A DNA stretch of 61,496 nt, from assembly GCA_944321335.1 (NCBI GenBank), contig CALUKX010000008.1:1-61496 (forward strand), written 5' to 3'. Both the position numbers and the translations under genes were made by a program. The notes under the pieces were generated by a model. It was not told the DNA's origin. It searched no databases and saw only the letters and a program-made list of their open reading frames with translations. This DNA is from an uncultured Phocaeicola sp. (GTDB lineage Bacteria > Bacteroidota > Bacteroidia > Bacteroidales > Bacteroidaceae). Each line of letters opens with the position of its first letter. Within the stretch, counting starts at the first letter, position 1. This document shows positions 1-8,185 of the stretch, one piece after another.

Positions 1-284
1 GACAAACTTTTCAAAGAACTCATTTTATTTACTGCCAGAGCCGCTTAGGCTGGGCTAATTTTTAACGAACTATTGTATAAAATGAAAGTATATCAACACA
101 AATAACATACTTTAACAAACTAATCAAACGTATTACTATCGGCAAATTTGTCAAGATAGAACTTATTTTTGTCCGTTTGACAATTGCCTCCTACTACTCC
201 TAATAATATTATAAAAAACTGATGGCAGTTTAAAGAAGGAATAATCCCGATTGATACAAAGAGAGCCAGTCGTGAACAGTAAAC
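1..284. other. Intergenic stretch without a recognised gene
   Basis: This AT-rich segment at the left edge of the window has no open frame that I recognise and no tRNA or rRNA signature. It may hold the 3' flank of a gene lying outside the window. A short AGCC/GGCT inverted pair occurs near 51-63 but is too small to interpret. Nothing else is supported here. Confidence 0.5.
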
Positions 285-361
285 GGGGAGCAGTTGGTTT
301 TATAAATTCTCACTAATAGCAAAGGCAGCCTCATGCAATATGACGCTGCCTTTGTCTATTT
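285..361 (+). repeat. Left copy of terminator-bearing direct repeat flanking the AlbA_2 gene
   Basis: This segment is nearly identical to 2112-2189, on the other side of the AlbA_2-domain gene. Both copies carry a GAGCAG..GGTTTT stretch, then TTCTCACTAATAG, then a hairpin with arms AAAGGCAGC (321-329) and GCTGCCTTT (345-353). The hairpin looks like a transcription terminator, although the T-run is short. A degenerate third fragment (AAAGGCAGCATCATG) is near 3500. The arrangement suggests duplication or insertion of the intervening gene by recombination between repeats (inference). Confidence 0.7.
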
Positions 362-480
362 AAAATCAGTCATTTACTATACGAATACTTAATAAAACTA
401 TCTCATAATCCAACCATCAAATGTTATTGCATAAATTTGGGCAAAGGAAAAAATATTTATATATTTAGCAAATCTAAAAA

Positions 481-2013
481 ATGGAACACATGCCTCTACC
501 TATCAACATAAAACAATTATTAAATTCGACTGTCATCGAAAGTTCACGCATCGAATTTAAGGAAGGATGGAATCCTGATGCCATCTATCGCACCATCTGT
601 GCCTTTGCTAATGATTTCGACAATTCGGGAGGTGGTTATATCATCATTGGAGTTGAAGAAAGGAACGGGCGCCCTGTAAGACCGGTAAAAGGATTGAGTA
701 TAGAAGAGATAGAACCAATTGAACGGGCTATGATCAGTTTCAACAATCTCATCCAACCAGTTTATTTCCCATATACATCCATCGAAGACATAGATGACAA
801 GAAAGTTCTCGTATTATGGATACCGGGAGGCGCTAACCGGCGTTATAAAGTACCCGAAGAAATTACAGCCAAACAAAAACGTTACAATTTCTATATCCGG
901 TACAATTCTTCCTCCATCATAGCAAAAGGAGAATTTGAACATGAACTGATTGAACTTACCAATCAAATCCCCTTTGATGACAGAGCAAATACACAGGCAA
1001 CAATAAACGATATATCAAAAACATTGGTTCGCGATTTTCTTATAAAAACCAGAAGCCGGCTAGCTCAATCCCTGGAAGACAGCAACTTTTCAGAGCTTTT
1101 GCAACAGATGGACATTCTAACCGGGCCGAGAGAAGCCTTGCTGCCAAAGAACATCGCTTTGATGATGTTCTCTGATGACCCGTCTCGATTTTTCCCATAT
1201 ACACAGGTAGATATAGTTATTTATCCGAAAGGAAAATTGGATGACCCGTCTAACTTCATAGAAGTTCCTCCAATCAAAGGACCGATAGATACCATGATAA
1301 ACGAAGTCATGAGCTATTTGAATACTAACGTTATCAAAGAAAAGATTCGCAAGCCTGCAGATAAGGCAGAATCAGTACGTTTTTTCAATTACCCTTATCA
1401 GGCTTTGGAAGAAGCAGTAGTCAATGCATTATATCATAGAAACTATCAAGTTCGTGAACCGGTGGAGATTACAATCGAACCTGACCAGATTCGTATAATC
1501 AATTACGGAGGCTTGGACCGTTCTATCAAGCTAGATGATTTAAATAAAGGAGAAGTACACGCCAGACGCTATCGCAACCGAAAGCTTGGGGATTTCTTGA
1601 AAGAATTGGATCTGACTGAAGGTAGAGCCACCGGTATTCCTACAATCATAAAGGAAATGAAAGTCAACGGTTCTCCAATGGCTAAATTTGAGAGTGATGA
1701 AGAACGGACTTATTTTATGGCAACATTTCCAATTCATCCGGCATTTATACAAAGTGACGCCCAAAATGACGCCCAAAATGACGCCCAAAAAACGGTTTTG
1801 ATTACTCTCAGACAAAAGGACATTATCGAGCTGGTCAAAGGTAATCAAAGTATAACCAGAGTTCAATTGTCTGAGCAGTTATCAGTTTCGAAAAAGACGA
1901 TTGAAAGGGATCTCAAGTACCTTAGAGAAATAAATTTACTGACTTTCGAAGGTTCCTCTAAAGGGGGTAAATGGACAATTCATCCAGAGATTGTTGTAAG
2001 AGTAAACAAATAA
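481..2013 (+). CDS. AlbA_2 (Schlafen-like) / GHKL-ATPase-like regulator with C-terminal winged helix
   Basis: The 510-residue protein starts with an AlbA_2 domain, about residues 10-140, with the family-typical pattern SRIEFKEGW and GGGYIIIGVEE. A RecG-like C-terminal/HATPase_c_4 region follows, with EEAVVNALYHRNY near residue 308. A helix-turn-helix of about residues 449-482 (QLSVSKKTIERDL) ends the protein. Homologues are often annotated as 'RecG-like helicase', but no helicase motifs are present; a transcription-regulator role is more likely (inference). Between ATPase and HTH lies a DAQN repeat, residues 426-437, encoded by three near-perfect 12-bp units. The gene stands alone between two direct repeats and has its own terminator at 2093. 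The start at 481 could also be the Met at residue 4. Confidence 0.8.
   Translation: MEHMPLPINIKQLLNSTVIESSRIEFKEGWNPDAIYRTICAFANDFDNSGGGYIIIGVEERNGRPVRPVKGLSIEEIEPIERAMISFNNLIQPVYFPYTSIEDIDDKKVLVLWIPGGANRRYKVPEEITAKQKRYNFYIRYNSSSIIAKGEFEHELIELTNQIPFDDRANTQATINDISKTLVRDFLIKTRSRLAQSLEDSNFSELLQQMDILTGPREALLPKNIALMMFSDDPSRFFPYTQVDIVIYPKGKLDDPSNFIEVPPIKGPIDTMINEVMSYLNTNVIKEKIRKPADKAESVRFFNYPYQALEEAVVNALYHRNYQVREPVEITIEPDQIRIINYGGLDRSIKLDDLNKGEVHARRYRNRKLGDFLKELDLTEGRATGIPTIIKEMKVNGSPMAKFESDEERTYFMATFPIHPAFIQSDAQNDAQNDAQKTVLITLRQKDIIELVKGNQSITRVQLSEQLSVSKKTIERDLKYLREINLLTFEGSSKGGKWTIHPEIVVRVNK
1756..1791 (+). repeat. In-frame 12-bp tandem repeat (3 units of GACGCCCAAAAT)
   Basis: Three consecutive units occupy 1756-1767, 1768-1779 and 1780-1791; the last ends in A instead of T. 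Each unit encodes Asp-Ala-Gln-Asn, giving a flexible linker between the ATPase-like and helix-turn-helix parts of the AlbA_2 protein. Units of 12 bp can expand or contract without breaking the frame. Confidence 0.9.
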
Positions 2014-2092
2014 TGTTCATTCATAATAGTCTTAAAAACCGAAAATAATTCCGAGGAGAAACCTAAAAGTTACCCCATCGATAGAAATGTAT

Positions 2093-2130
2093 CCGGCTGC
2101 AGATTCCCGAGCGGAGAGCAGCCGGTTTTT
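2093..2130 (+). terminator. Rho-independent terminator of the AlbA_2 gene
   Basis: Perfect 8-bp arms CCGGCTGC (2093-2100) and GCAGCCGG (2118-2125) are followed directly by TTTTT (2126-2130). It lies about 80 nt after the stop codon. The second, repeat-borne hairpin (2148-2180) follows at once, giving tandem terminators. Confidence 0.85.
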
Positions 2131-2189
2131 AATATTCTCACTAATAGAAAGGCAGCCTCATGCGATATGAAGCTGCCTTTGTCTGTTTA
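2112..2189 (+). repeat. Right copy of terminator-bearing direct repeat flanking the AlbA_2 gene
   Basis: This is the second copy of the repeat at 285-361, in the same orientation and about 1.83 kb away. Hairpin arms AAAGGCAGC (2148-2156) and GCTGCCTTT (2172-2180) are conserved between copies, and loop positions vary (CTCATGCAATATGAC versus CTCATGCGATATGAA). Its left end overlaps the right arm of the 2093 terminator. Confidence 0.7.
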
Positions 2190-2241
2190 TCTTATGTGAT
2201 AGACTTGAACCAATCAAGGAAGAATCAAGAATTGAGAACTG

Positions 2242-3372
2242 TCATTCAAAATACTGCGTCTTCAACCAATAGGCATATATCGGGTCTTGAAAAGAATAGA
2301 CTCCCGCCTGATTATCCAAGACATCATTCTTGACCAACGCTACTCTTGAGCGGGCTATGGATGTAGTGGACGATATCTGATAGCGATGCATTACATCAGC
2401 GGAGCTAATGTTCTTTTCACCGGCAAGAAGTGCCTTGAGATAATTCAGCTGTTGGGTTGTCAAGGTTTCCGTTATCGTGACAAAAAGCAAGCTCAGTTGT
2501 TGTACCAATGCGGTATGAGCCTCACGTACAATGTCAACCGTACATACGTCCTTTGTTCTCAACCACGACAACTGAGCCAACTGTTGGGCATAATAAGGAT
2601 GATTATCTGTAAGGTCTGCTATCAGCCGGCTTGCCTCTGCGGTAATATTTTTTCCGGTATCTGCAAAACGGCTGCTGAAAAACGCCATCAGACAGGATGT
2701 TTCAATCTTGTTGAGGAACATAAGATTGCCAAACTTATAGAAAGGTTTGGAAGAATCGGTGAATACTTCCAGCATCATGTGTCGCTTGCTTCCATACAGA
2801 CAATAAGCCACATGCTGATGCTGTTGCCAATGGGAACGCAACTTTTTCTGGAAATAATCAGGATCGGTAAACTCCGCAATATTCTGAAACTCATCTACAC
2901 AAACAACGATTTTCAGATTTTTCGTCCGAGCAATCTTCTCGGCAAGATCGAGTATTTCATCCGGGCTACGCTTCACTTCGTTCCAATCGAAATCGATGGA
3001 GACTTCATTGGCCGGATCGGAACCGATAGAAATTTTCGGGATCAGGTGCGAGAAAAACGTCTTGGCATTTTCAATCGCTTCCTCCCATTTGGAAGAAGTT
3101 GCAGCAATCACCTTTTGTGCCAGCAAAGAATAAAAATGTTCCTCATTGCGTACATTAAAAAGGTCGATGTGACAGATGCGTAACCTGTCGTCGTGTTGCA
3201 TTGCCTGCTTAGCCGCTTTATTCACCAACGAACTTTTTCCCCAACGGCGAGGAGATATTATAATGGTATTAATCAATGATGTAAAGCTCTGGACAAGAAC
3301 AGCTGTTTCCTGTTCCCTGTCTGTAAAGTTCTTCTCGGTAGCAATCTTGCCAAAAACAAACGGGGTTTCCAT
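2242..3372 (-). CDS. AAA+ ATPase of the archaeal-type ATPase family (PF01637-like)
   Basis: The 376-residue protein has a P-loop variant SPRRWGKSS (residues 40-48) in the 'SPRR-x-GKSS' form typical of these ATPases. A Walker B/sensor stretch VVCVDEFQNI lies near residue 160. The C-terminal part resembles a winged helix (ISSADVMHRYQISSTTSIAR). Family members are DNA- or defence-associated in some cases, but the cellular role is generally unknown. I chose the ATG at 3372 over an in-frame ATG at 3483 because a good Bacteroidetes promoter (3401-3430) lies between them. The upstream extension would also encode a low-complexity, improbable sequence. It is a single gene with no operon partner visible. 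Confidence 0.8.
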   Translation of the reverse strand: METPFVFGKIATEKNFTDREQETAVLVQSFTSLINTIIISPRRWGKSSLVNKAAKQAMQHDDRLRICHIDLFNVRNEEHFYSLLAQKVIAATSSKWEEAIENAKTFFSHLIPKISIGSDPANEVSIDFDWNEVKRSPDEILDLAEKIARTKNLKIVVCVDEFQNIAEFTDPDYFQKKLRSHWQQHQHVAYCLYGSKRHMMLEVFTDSSKPFYKFGNLMFLNKIETSCLMAFFSSRFADTGKNITAEASRLIADLTDNHPYYAQQLAQLSWLRTKDVCTVDIVREAHTALVQQLSLLFVTITETLTTQQLNYLKALLAGEKNISSADVMHRYQISSTTSIARSRVALVKNDVLDNQAGVYSFQDPIYAYWLKTQYFE

Positions 3373-3400
3373 ATCACAAGGTTTAAAATCGGTCTTTTTA

Positions 3401-3430
3401 CAAAGATAGAACAAAAAGTGTATATACAAA
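3401..3430 (-). promoter_or_regulatory. Bacteroidetes-type promoter of the AAA ATPase gene
   Basis: On the minus strand a TATCTTTG -7 box (3401-3408) and a TTTG -33 box (3427-3430) are 18 nt apart. They lie 29 nt upstream of the chosen start at 3372. A tandem repeat of GATGTATCAAAAA begins just upstream (3434-3462), and TATATACAAA occurs on both sides, possibly regulator-binding sequence (inference). Confidence 0.6.
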
Positions 3431-3560
3431 TAGTGATGTATCAAAAAATGATGTATCAAAAAGTGTTCTATATACAAAGACAAACATTCACAATAAAAAC
3501 AAAGGCAGCATCATGTGAAAAGTTCTACCGAATATCAGAAAGGCATAATTACATTCCTTG

Positions 3561-5891
3561 TCAGAATCCGAAACGGGAGGTATCCACATCCTGCTTTTCT
3601 TTCTCCTTGTATCCCTTGAACTTATAGCTGAATGAGAGAGTCAGCGCCCGTTCGTATCCACGGGTTGTCATGTCCAGCCACTGGTTTCCGTTGCGTACCT
3701 TTGTGTGCGGGTTTCGGGAGTCGAATATATCATCAGCCTTCAGCTGCAGTATGGCATTCCCTTTCGGGAAGGTGTAGCGAACAGCGGCATCGATACCTCC
3801 CAAGGGTTTGATGATATAACTGCCCTGGATAGCCTTCGTCTGGCCGAAAGCTGTCAGTTCCAACTTGATATCGGGCTTGTTGCTCAATGTGAAAGTATTG
3901 TTCCACATCCCGACTCCTATCCATTTCTTGTTGTCGAACGGAGCATCATAGTAACGGCTGGCCTTGTCGTGTTTCAACATCACATTCAAGACTAACTGGC
4001 TGCTCCACCATCTGCCCAACTTGAAAGGGAGTACGGAAGTAAAGCCGAGCTGACTCATATAATCCCAGTTCCAGTAATTATAGATGGTCCTCAATCGGGA
4101 AGGGTCCAAATATACCATCTGTGTAAAATAATCCGATTTATGACTATAACTTAGCCGGAAGATGTATTTCTGTTTGAAGATATAGGCCAGACTACCCGAA
4201 TAACTAGTATAAGGTTTCAACGCCGCATTTCCGACTGCCTCCTGATAGCTGTTCAGATAGGAAGAAGCACCGCTCAACACCCAATAATCGGGATAGGTTT
4301 TATCGGAATTGAAAGAGAACTGGAGGATGTGCGATGGTGAAAAGACATAATTCCCCTGCAAGGTGGGATATATCGCCCATTTTTCATAATCCATCATCTT
4401 ATAGTATTCGAGTGCTGCCGAGACACTGACCTTGAATTTCTTGGTAAAACGATGTTCGAAGCCTGCATATACATTATACGTATATTCCTTGATATGGGAA
4501 TATAGATTGGGGATATCAGGATTTGAAGTATCAGGATTTGGAGATTCTGTATCGTAGAAGCCCGATTCATTACGGCTATAGACCTGTTCGTTACGGTTGC
4601 TTACATACGAAAAGGAAACTCCGTAATTCATTGTCCAGGAAGAAGATAATGAATGACTTTGGTCGGCAAACACTTTCCAACGGTCAATCTGTTGACGGGA
4701 GCGGCTAGTAAAGCCGGATGCGTTATCGGTTTCATTCAGATTCGAAAAATTCTGTATTTCCCGGTTGGAATAAAATGTATAGTCCACACCTATACTCAAA
4801 CCGAAACAGGATGTATAACTCATGGCAGCATTGTGCATCCGGACCTTATCGGTATAGAGGTTCTGCGACTTGAACAAATTGCCGGCAGCCAACAAATCAC
4901 TCTGGTTGTCGGGAGTCAAACTGGCGGTATAGCTGGCATTCAAGCTGTTTCCTTCATCAAACTTATACGTTCCTCCCAATCGCAACATGTGTTTGGTATC
5001 TCTGCCGGCACCATCGGTATTCTGACATACCTCATACAATTCGCCGTCCACCAGATGACGAGTAGACAAATCATTCCCCTGGCGGCTATAAACATTCCGG
5101 ACATGATACATGAAATCGGCATCCAGTTTCGAGGATGTATAGGCAAGAGACACGCCTCCACCTCCTCCAGCTTCATCCTGCTGAATATAATCGGCAGAAA
5201 TTTCTCCCTGTAAACCTCCCTCTCCTTCCTTATACCCTTTCAGGCGGATATTGACTGACGCCCCACGGACATGATACTTCGGAGGAGTCGTGTACATTAC
5301 TTCAACTTGCTCCAGACGGGATACCGGTGTATTTTTCAGCAAAGCCACTATCTGTTCATAACTCATGGACGAAGGGCGTCCGTTCAATATCAGATGGACT
5401 GCTCCGGCACCGGCCAGCGTCAATATTCCTTTCTGTTCGATGATACCCGGCACTTTGCGGATTGCCTCATAGGCATTTGTCACCAGTTTGTCGGCTGTCA
5501 GTTGAGGGATATCATAAGCCAATGTCCCACCTTCGACTTTGACAAGAGGACGCTCACCTCTCACCACCACTTCTTTCAACGCATAATCTTTCGGTTGCAA
5601 CACAATATTTCCTAATTGATAATGACTATATACATTTTCGAAGGTATGATAAAGCATATGTTGGATAACAAGACGAAAACTTTCCATCTGCCGGTTGAAC
5701 GTAAAAATACCTTTCGAATCTGTAATCGAAGCCTCCACAAAAGTGGAATCAACCGATTGCAAGACAACGGTAGCCCCATCTACGGCACACGAGTCCGCAC
5801 CGATAATTCGCCCCTGAATCACTTGGGCATTTATAGTCGCACGAACAAAAAAGACGGCAAGAACAAGCAACAAACAACGACAAGTTTTCAT
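3561..5891 (-). CDS. Outer-membrane beta-barrel protein with carboxypeptidase-like N-terminal domain
   Basis: The 776-residue protein begins with a signal peptide (MKTCRCLLLVLAVFF, ending near INAQ). A carboxypeptidase-regulatory-like beta-sandwich follows, with VIQGRIIGADSCAVDGATVV. A plug-like segment has the 'RKVPGI' and 'ILNGRPSSMSYEQI' patterns, followed by a long barrel resembling the outer-membrane beta-barrel family PF14905. Such proteins resemble TonB receptors but their substrate is not predictable. The start at 5891 puts the signal peptide at the N-terminus; an ATG 30 nt upstream adds an unlikely prefix. It is the last gene of a minus-strand cluster with a TPR protein, a TonB-like protein and a LytTR regulator, so regulated transport or envelope sensing is plausible (inference). 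Confidence 0.8.
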   Translation of the reverse strand: MKTCRCLLLVLAVFFVRATINAQVIQGRIIGADSCAVDGATVVLQSVDSTFVEASITDSKGIFTFNRQMESFRLVIQHMLYHTFENVYSHYQLGNIVLQPKDYALKEVVVRGERPLVKVEGGTLAYDIPQLTADKLVTNAYEAIRKVPGIIEQKGILTLAGAGAVHLILNGRPSSMSYEQIVALLKNTPVSRLEQVEVMYTTPPKYHVRGASVNIRLKGYKEGEGGLQGEISADYIQQDEAGGGGGVSLAYTSSKLDADFMYHVRNVYSRQGNDLSTRHLVDGELYEVCQNTDGAGRDTKHMLRLGGTYKFDEGNSLNASYTASLTPDNQSDLLAAGNLFKSQNLYTDKVRMHNAAMSYTSCFGLSIGVDYTFYSNREIQNFSNLNETDNASGFTSRSRQQIDRWKVFADQSHSLSSSWTMNYGVSFSYVSNRNEQVYSRNESGFYDTESPNPDTSNPDIPNLYSHIKEYTYNVYAGFEHRFTKKFKVSVSAALEYYKMMDYEKWAIYPTLQGNYVFSPSHILQFSFNSDKTYPDYWVLSGASSYLNSYQEAVGNAALKPYTSYSGSLAYIFKQKYIFRLSYSHKSDYFTQMVYLDPSRLRTIYNYWNWDYMSQLGFTSVLPFKLGRWWSSQLVLNVMLKHDKASRYYDAPFDNKKWIGVGMWNNTFTLSNKPDIKLELTAFGQTKAIQGSYIIKPLGGIDAAVRYTFPKGNAILQLKADDIFDSRNPHTKVRNGNQWLDMTTRGYERALTLSFSYKFKGYKEKEKQDVDTSRFGF

Positions 5892-5941
5892 AGCATAAAG
5901 ATTTGAACAAACGGCAATCAATATTCAGCAACCGGACACAA

Positions 5942-7060
5942 TCATTCCGTCTTCTTCCCCTGGAAGAATTCTTCGGTCTTGATGGCCTTCAGGCGTTCTT
6001 CGGCATATTCTACCGACTGTTTATAGGAATCCAGCTTATTTTCTTTGCGGATGGCCTGCAGGAATTTTTCGAACCAGAGCTTTTCTTGAGCGGTATTTTT
6101 CAGCAGGTGGTTCAAGTAGCCCAAGCGGAAAATACTCATGAAGTTCCGGGGATTATATTCCAATACTTTCTGATGGCACTCCGCTCCTTCCTTGAACTTA
6201 CGCGACAAGGTATAGTTCAGAGCCTTCGTTTCGTAAAGGGAAGCCATCAGCATCTTGTCGGGCTGCAGAAGCTCGATGGATTCGTCGATTATCCTGTTGC
6301 CGTCGGAGAGAAATCCGAGATTACTGGCCACCACTCCGTATTGCGACAAGATATAGGCATTCTTCCGCTGCGACTGTTCAACGGCAAGTCCCAGACATTC
6401 GTAGGCTTGCGGCAGACTATCCAGACGGGCGTACGACAATCCCAGGTAGTAGTTCGTACTGGTCTGGTTATCTCCCGCCTGCTTTATCTTCTGATACAAA
6501 TCTATCGCATCAGAATATTGCTCCAGCTCATAATACACATGGGCTTTCAGACGGTTGACTGCCAGGTCGGTCGAATCCAGCTCCGCATATCGGTCCAGGT
6601 AATAGAGGGCGGTGTCCGGCATCTCCAGCGTCAGGCAGTTCTGGACGAGTGACAGCATGTTGGACTGGTTCCCGATGTTCTGTTCCGCCATCCGCATCCG
6701 ACAGGTCAGGGCAGAATCCGGCATCTCCAGCTTGTCGTAGCATTTCGTCAGCAAGTCCAGTTTCTGTTCCGAAGAATCATTCTCCAAAGAATCCCGGTAC
6801 AACTGAATGCTTTTCTGATAATACCCTCTCAAGTAATGACAATTCGCCACAGCGTGCACCAGCGTATCAGAAAAATGCAGCTGAAGTGCTTTCTGATAAC
6901 TCTCCAAAGCCTTCAGCAACTGCCGCTTCTGATAATACGTTTCAGCATCGGCATAAAAGGTTTTCCAATCAGTGGTATCGCCCCCGGCACAAGATGTAAA
7001 GGGTAAAGCCCGGCACAATAGCGCCTCCATCAGAAGGCAAATCAATACAAGTGTTCTCAT
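5942..7060 (-). CDS. TPR-repeat exported protein
   Basis: The 372-residue protein starts with a hydrophobic signal segment (MRTLVLICLLMEALLCRALP) and a possible, imperfect lipobox ending at FTSC, residue 24. The rest is a chain of tetratricopeptide-like helices, for example YQKRQLLKALESYQKALQL and YYQKSIQLYRDSLENDS, continuing to about residue 340. The C-terminus is basic and acidic (KTEEFFQGKKTE). TPR proteins of this kind act as periplasmic or outer-membrane scaffolds. It lies 50 nt before the outer-membrane barrel gene and 44 nt after the TonB-like gene, on the same strand, which suggests one transcription unit. No enzymatic motif is visible. Confidence 0.75.
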   Translation of the reverse strand: MRTLVLICLLMEALLCRALPFTSCAGGDTTDWKTFYADAETYYQKRQLLKALESYQKALQLHFSDTLVHAVANCHYLRGYYQKSIQLYRDSLENDSSEQKLDLLTKCYDKLEMPDSALTCRMRMAEQNIGNQSNMLSLVQNCLTLEMPDTALYYLDRYAELDSTDLAVNRLKAHVYYELEQYSDAIDLYQKIKQAGDNQTSTNYYLGLSYARLDSLPQAYECLGLAVEQSQRKNAYILSQYGVVASNLGFLSDGNRIIDESIELLQPDKMLMASLYETKALNYTLSRKFKEGAECHQKVLEYNPRNFMSIFRLGYLNHLLKNTAQEKLWFEKFLQAIRKENKLDSYKQSVEYAEERLKAIKTEEFFQGKKTE

Positions 7061-7104
7061 ATATTAGATTCAGATAGATAATGATTATTCTGTTCTTTGT
7101 CTCT

Positions 7105-7608
7105 TTATTTCTTAGGCTGAAAAGAAACGGGCAACGTAAACTGCGTCCTCACCTTCGTACCATCCGCCAGTTCGGCCGGAGCCCATTTAGGCGATTTTTT
7201 CAGCAAATCGATGACCGCCCTTTCGAAGGCTTTCTCTTTCGGAGCTTTGAGCACCTCAAAATCGCAAAGGGTACTGTCTGTATCTACTACAAAACGGACA
7301 ATCACCCTTGCCTCCACCTCTTCCAGCCCTTCAGGATATTTCAAGTTCTGCCCAAGCCATTGATAAAGAGCTATCATATCCTTGTCCTTGTCGAAACGGG
7401 CCTGCCGGGCTATCTCACTATCGGGATGTATCGACACTGTCTGCAGCATCTCTCCTTCCGGTTCTTCCGTGTTTTCCGACAGATACCATGCCCCGCCAGC
7501 CACCAATAGAATCAGTATGACTAGGGAAGCGACTATATATTTTCTTTTTCCTGCGGAAGATTTCTTTTTCTCCCCTCCCAAGAAATAAACATCATTCTCG
7601 TCTTTCAT
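7105..7608 (-). CDS. Short TonB-like energy-transducer protein
   Basis: The 167-residue protein has a 23-residue cytoplasmic tail and one transmembrane helix (about residues 24-43). A spacer of only about 40 residues follows. The TonB C-terminal domain (about 83-163) has the Bacteroidetes-typical LKYPEGLEEVEARVIVRFVV and a basic, proline-containing end. Classical TonB has a long proline-rich spacer to cross the periplasm, which is missing here. It may therefore work with a partner, such as the neighbouring TPR protein (inference). I chose the start at 7608; the ATG at 7638 would overlap the end of the LytTR gene. Confidence 0.8.
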   Translation of the reverse strand: MKDENDVYFLGGEKKKSSAGKRKYIVASLVILILLVAGGAWYLSENTEEPEGEMLQTVSIHPDSEIARQARFDKDKDMIALYQWLGQNLKYPEGLEEVEARVIVRFVVDTDSTLCDFEVLKAPKEKAFERAVIDLLKKSPKWAPAELADGTKVRTQFTLPVSFQPKK

Positions 7609-7621
7609 AACAAATGTTGTT

Positions 7622-7984
7622 TTAAACCGTTCTTTCAATCAATGATTTCAAGCTGCGCAAGGCATCTTTGGATACATGGAGCGCATACTTGGCAGAAGTT
7701 CTCGTATCGGACAAAACCAATTCCTGCTTGTTGATGTTGACTACATAGATATAATTACTGTTGACAAGCAATCCACGGCCGACACGGATAAACATCCCGG
7801 CACGTTCCTTCAGTTGTTCCTCGATAATCCTTTCGAAGGACGACAGATTAAAGGAAAAGGTATAGTCCTCGCCATTTATCAGTTTCATGGTCGTATAGCT
7901 CCCGTCCGAACTGATGTAGGCGATATCCATATCGGCTACCCTCACCAACAATATATTGTTTGATACAATCAAATAACTGGGCAT
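7622..7984 (-). CDS. Stand-alone LytTR-type DNA-binding regulator
   Basis: The 120-residue protein is essentially one LytTR domain: an N-terminal beta region (DMDIAYISSDGSYTTM), a central FIRVGRGLLVNSNYI motif and a C-terminal strand-helix (TSAKYALHVSKDALRSLKSLI). LytTR domains bind DNA as dimers and are normally fused to a receiver domain; here the receiver is absent, so phosphorelay control is unlikely. It is the first gene of the minus-strand cluster that continues into the TonB-like, TPR and barrel genes, and probably controls that cluster (inference). Confidence 0.85.
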   Translation of the reverse strand: MPSYLIVSNNILLVRVADMDIAYISSDGSYTTMKLINGEDYTFSFNLSSFERIIEEQLKERAGMFIRVGRGLLVNSNYIYVVNINKQELVLSDTRTSAKYALHVSKDALRSLKSLIERTV

Positions 7985-8115
7985 ATTCTAGGTCAATCTA
8001 GGTTCTTTCTCCAAATAAATAAAAAATTGTCGAACTTTCCGGTTTTCTTTCCCTTTCGTTTTATGAAATCCTGCTTTTATTTCACGAATTTATCCAGACA
8101 GAACTCTACAGATGC

Positions 8116-8157
8116 AAAAAAGTCGTTCCAACCATCCCTTCCGGTTGAAACGACTTT
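8116..8157 (-). terminator. Terminator of the MFS gene
   Basis: Arms AAAGTCGTTCCAACC (8119-8133) and GGTTGAAACGACTTT (8143-8157) pair with one mismatch. On the minus strand the hairpin is followed by a T-run. It lies about 28 nt after the stop codon of the minus-strand MFS gene. Confidence 0.8.
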
Positions 8158-8185
8158 CTACAATATCTTACTCAAAAAAAATGAA

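Noticed and set aside
1-480. rRNA or tRNA remnant at the left edge
   Set aside because: No conserved rRNA or tRNA sequence could be recognised.
481-2013. RecG helicase
   Set aside because: Helicase motifs are absent; only the C-terminal region resembles proteins misnamed as RecG.
3372-3483. Longer N-terminus for the AAA ATPase
   Set aside because: It includes the promoter boxes at 3401-3430 and encodes low-complexity His/Leu-rich sequence.
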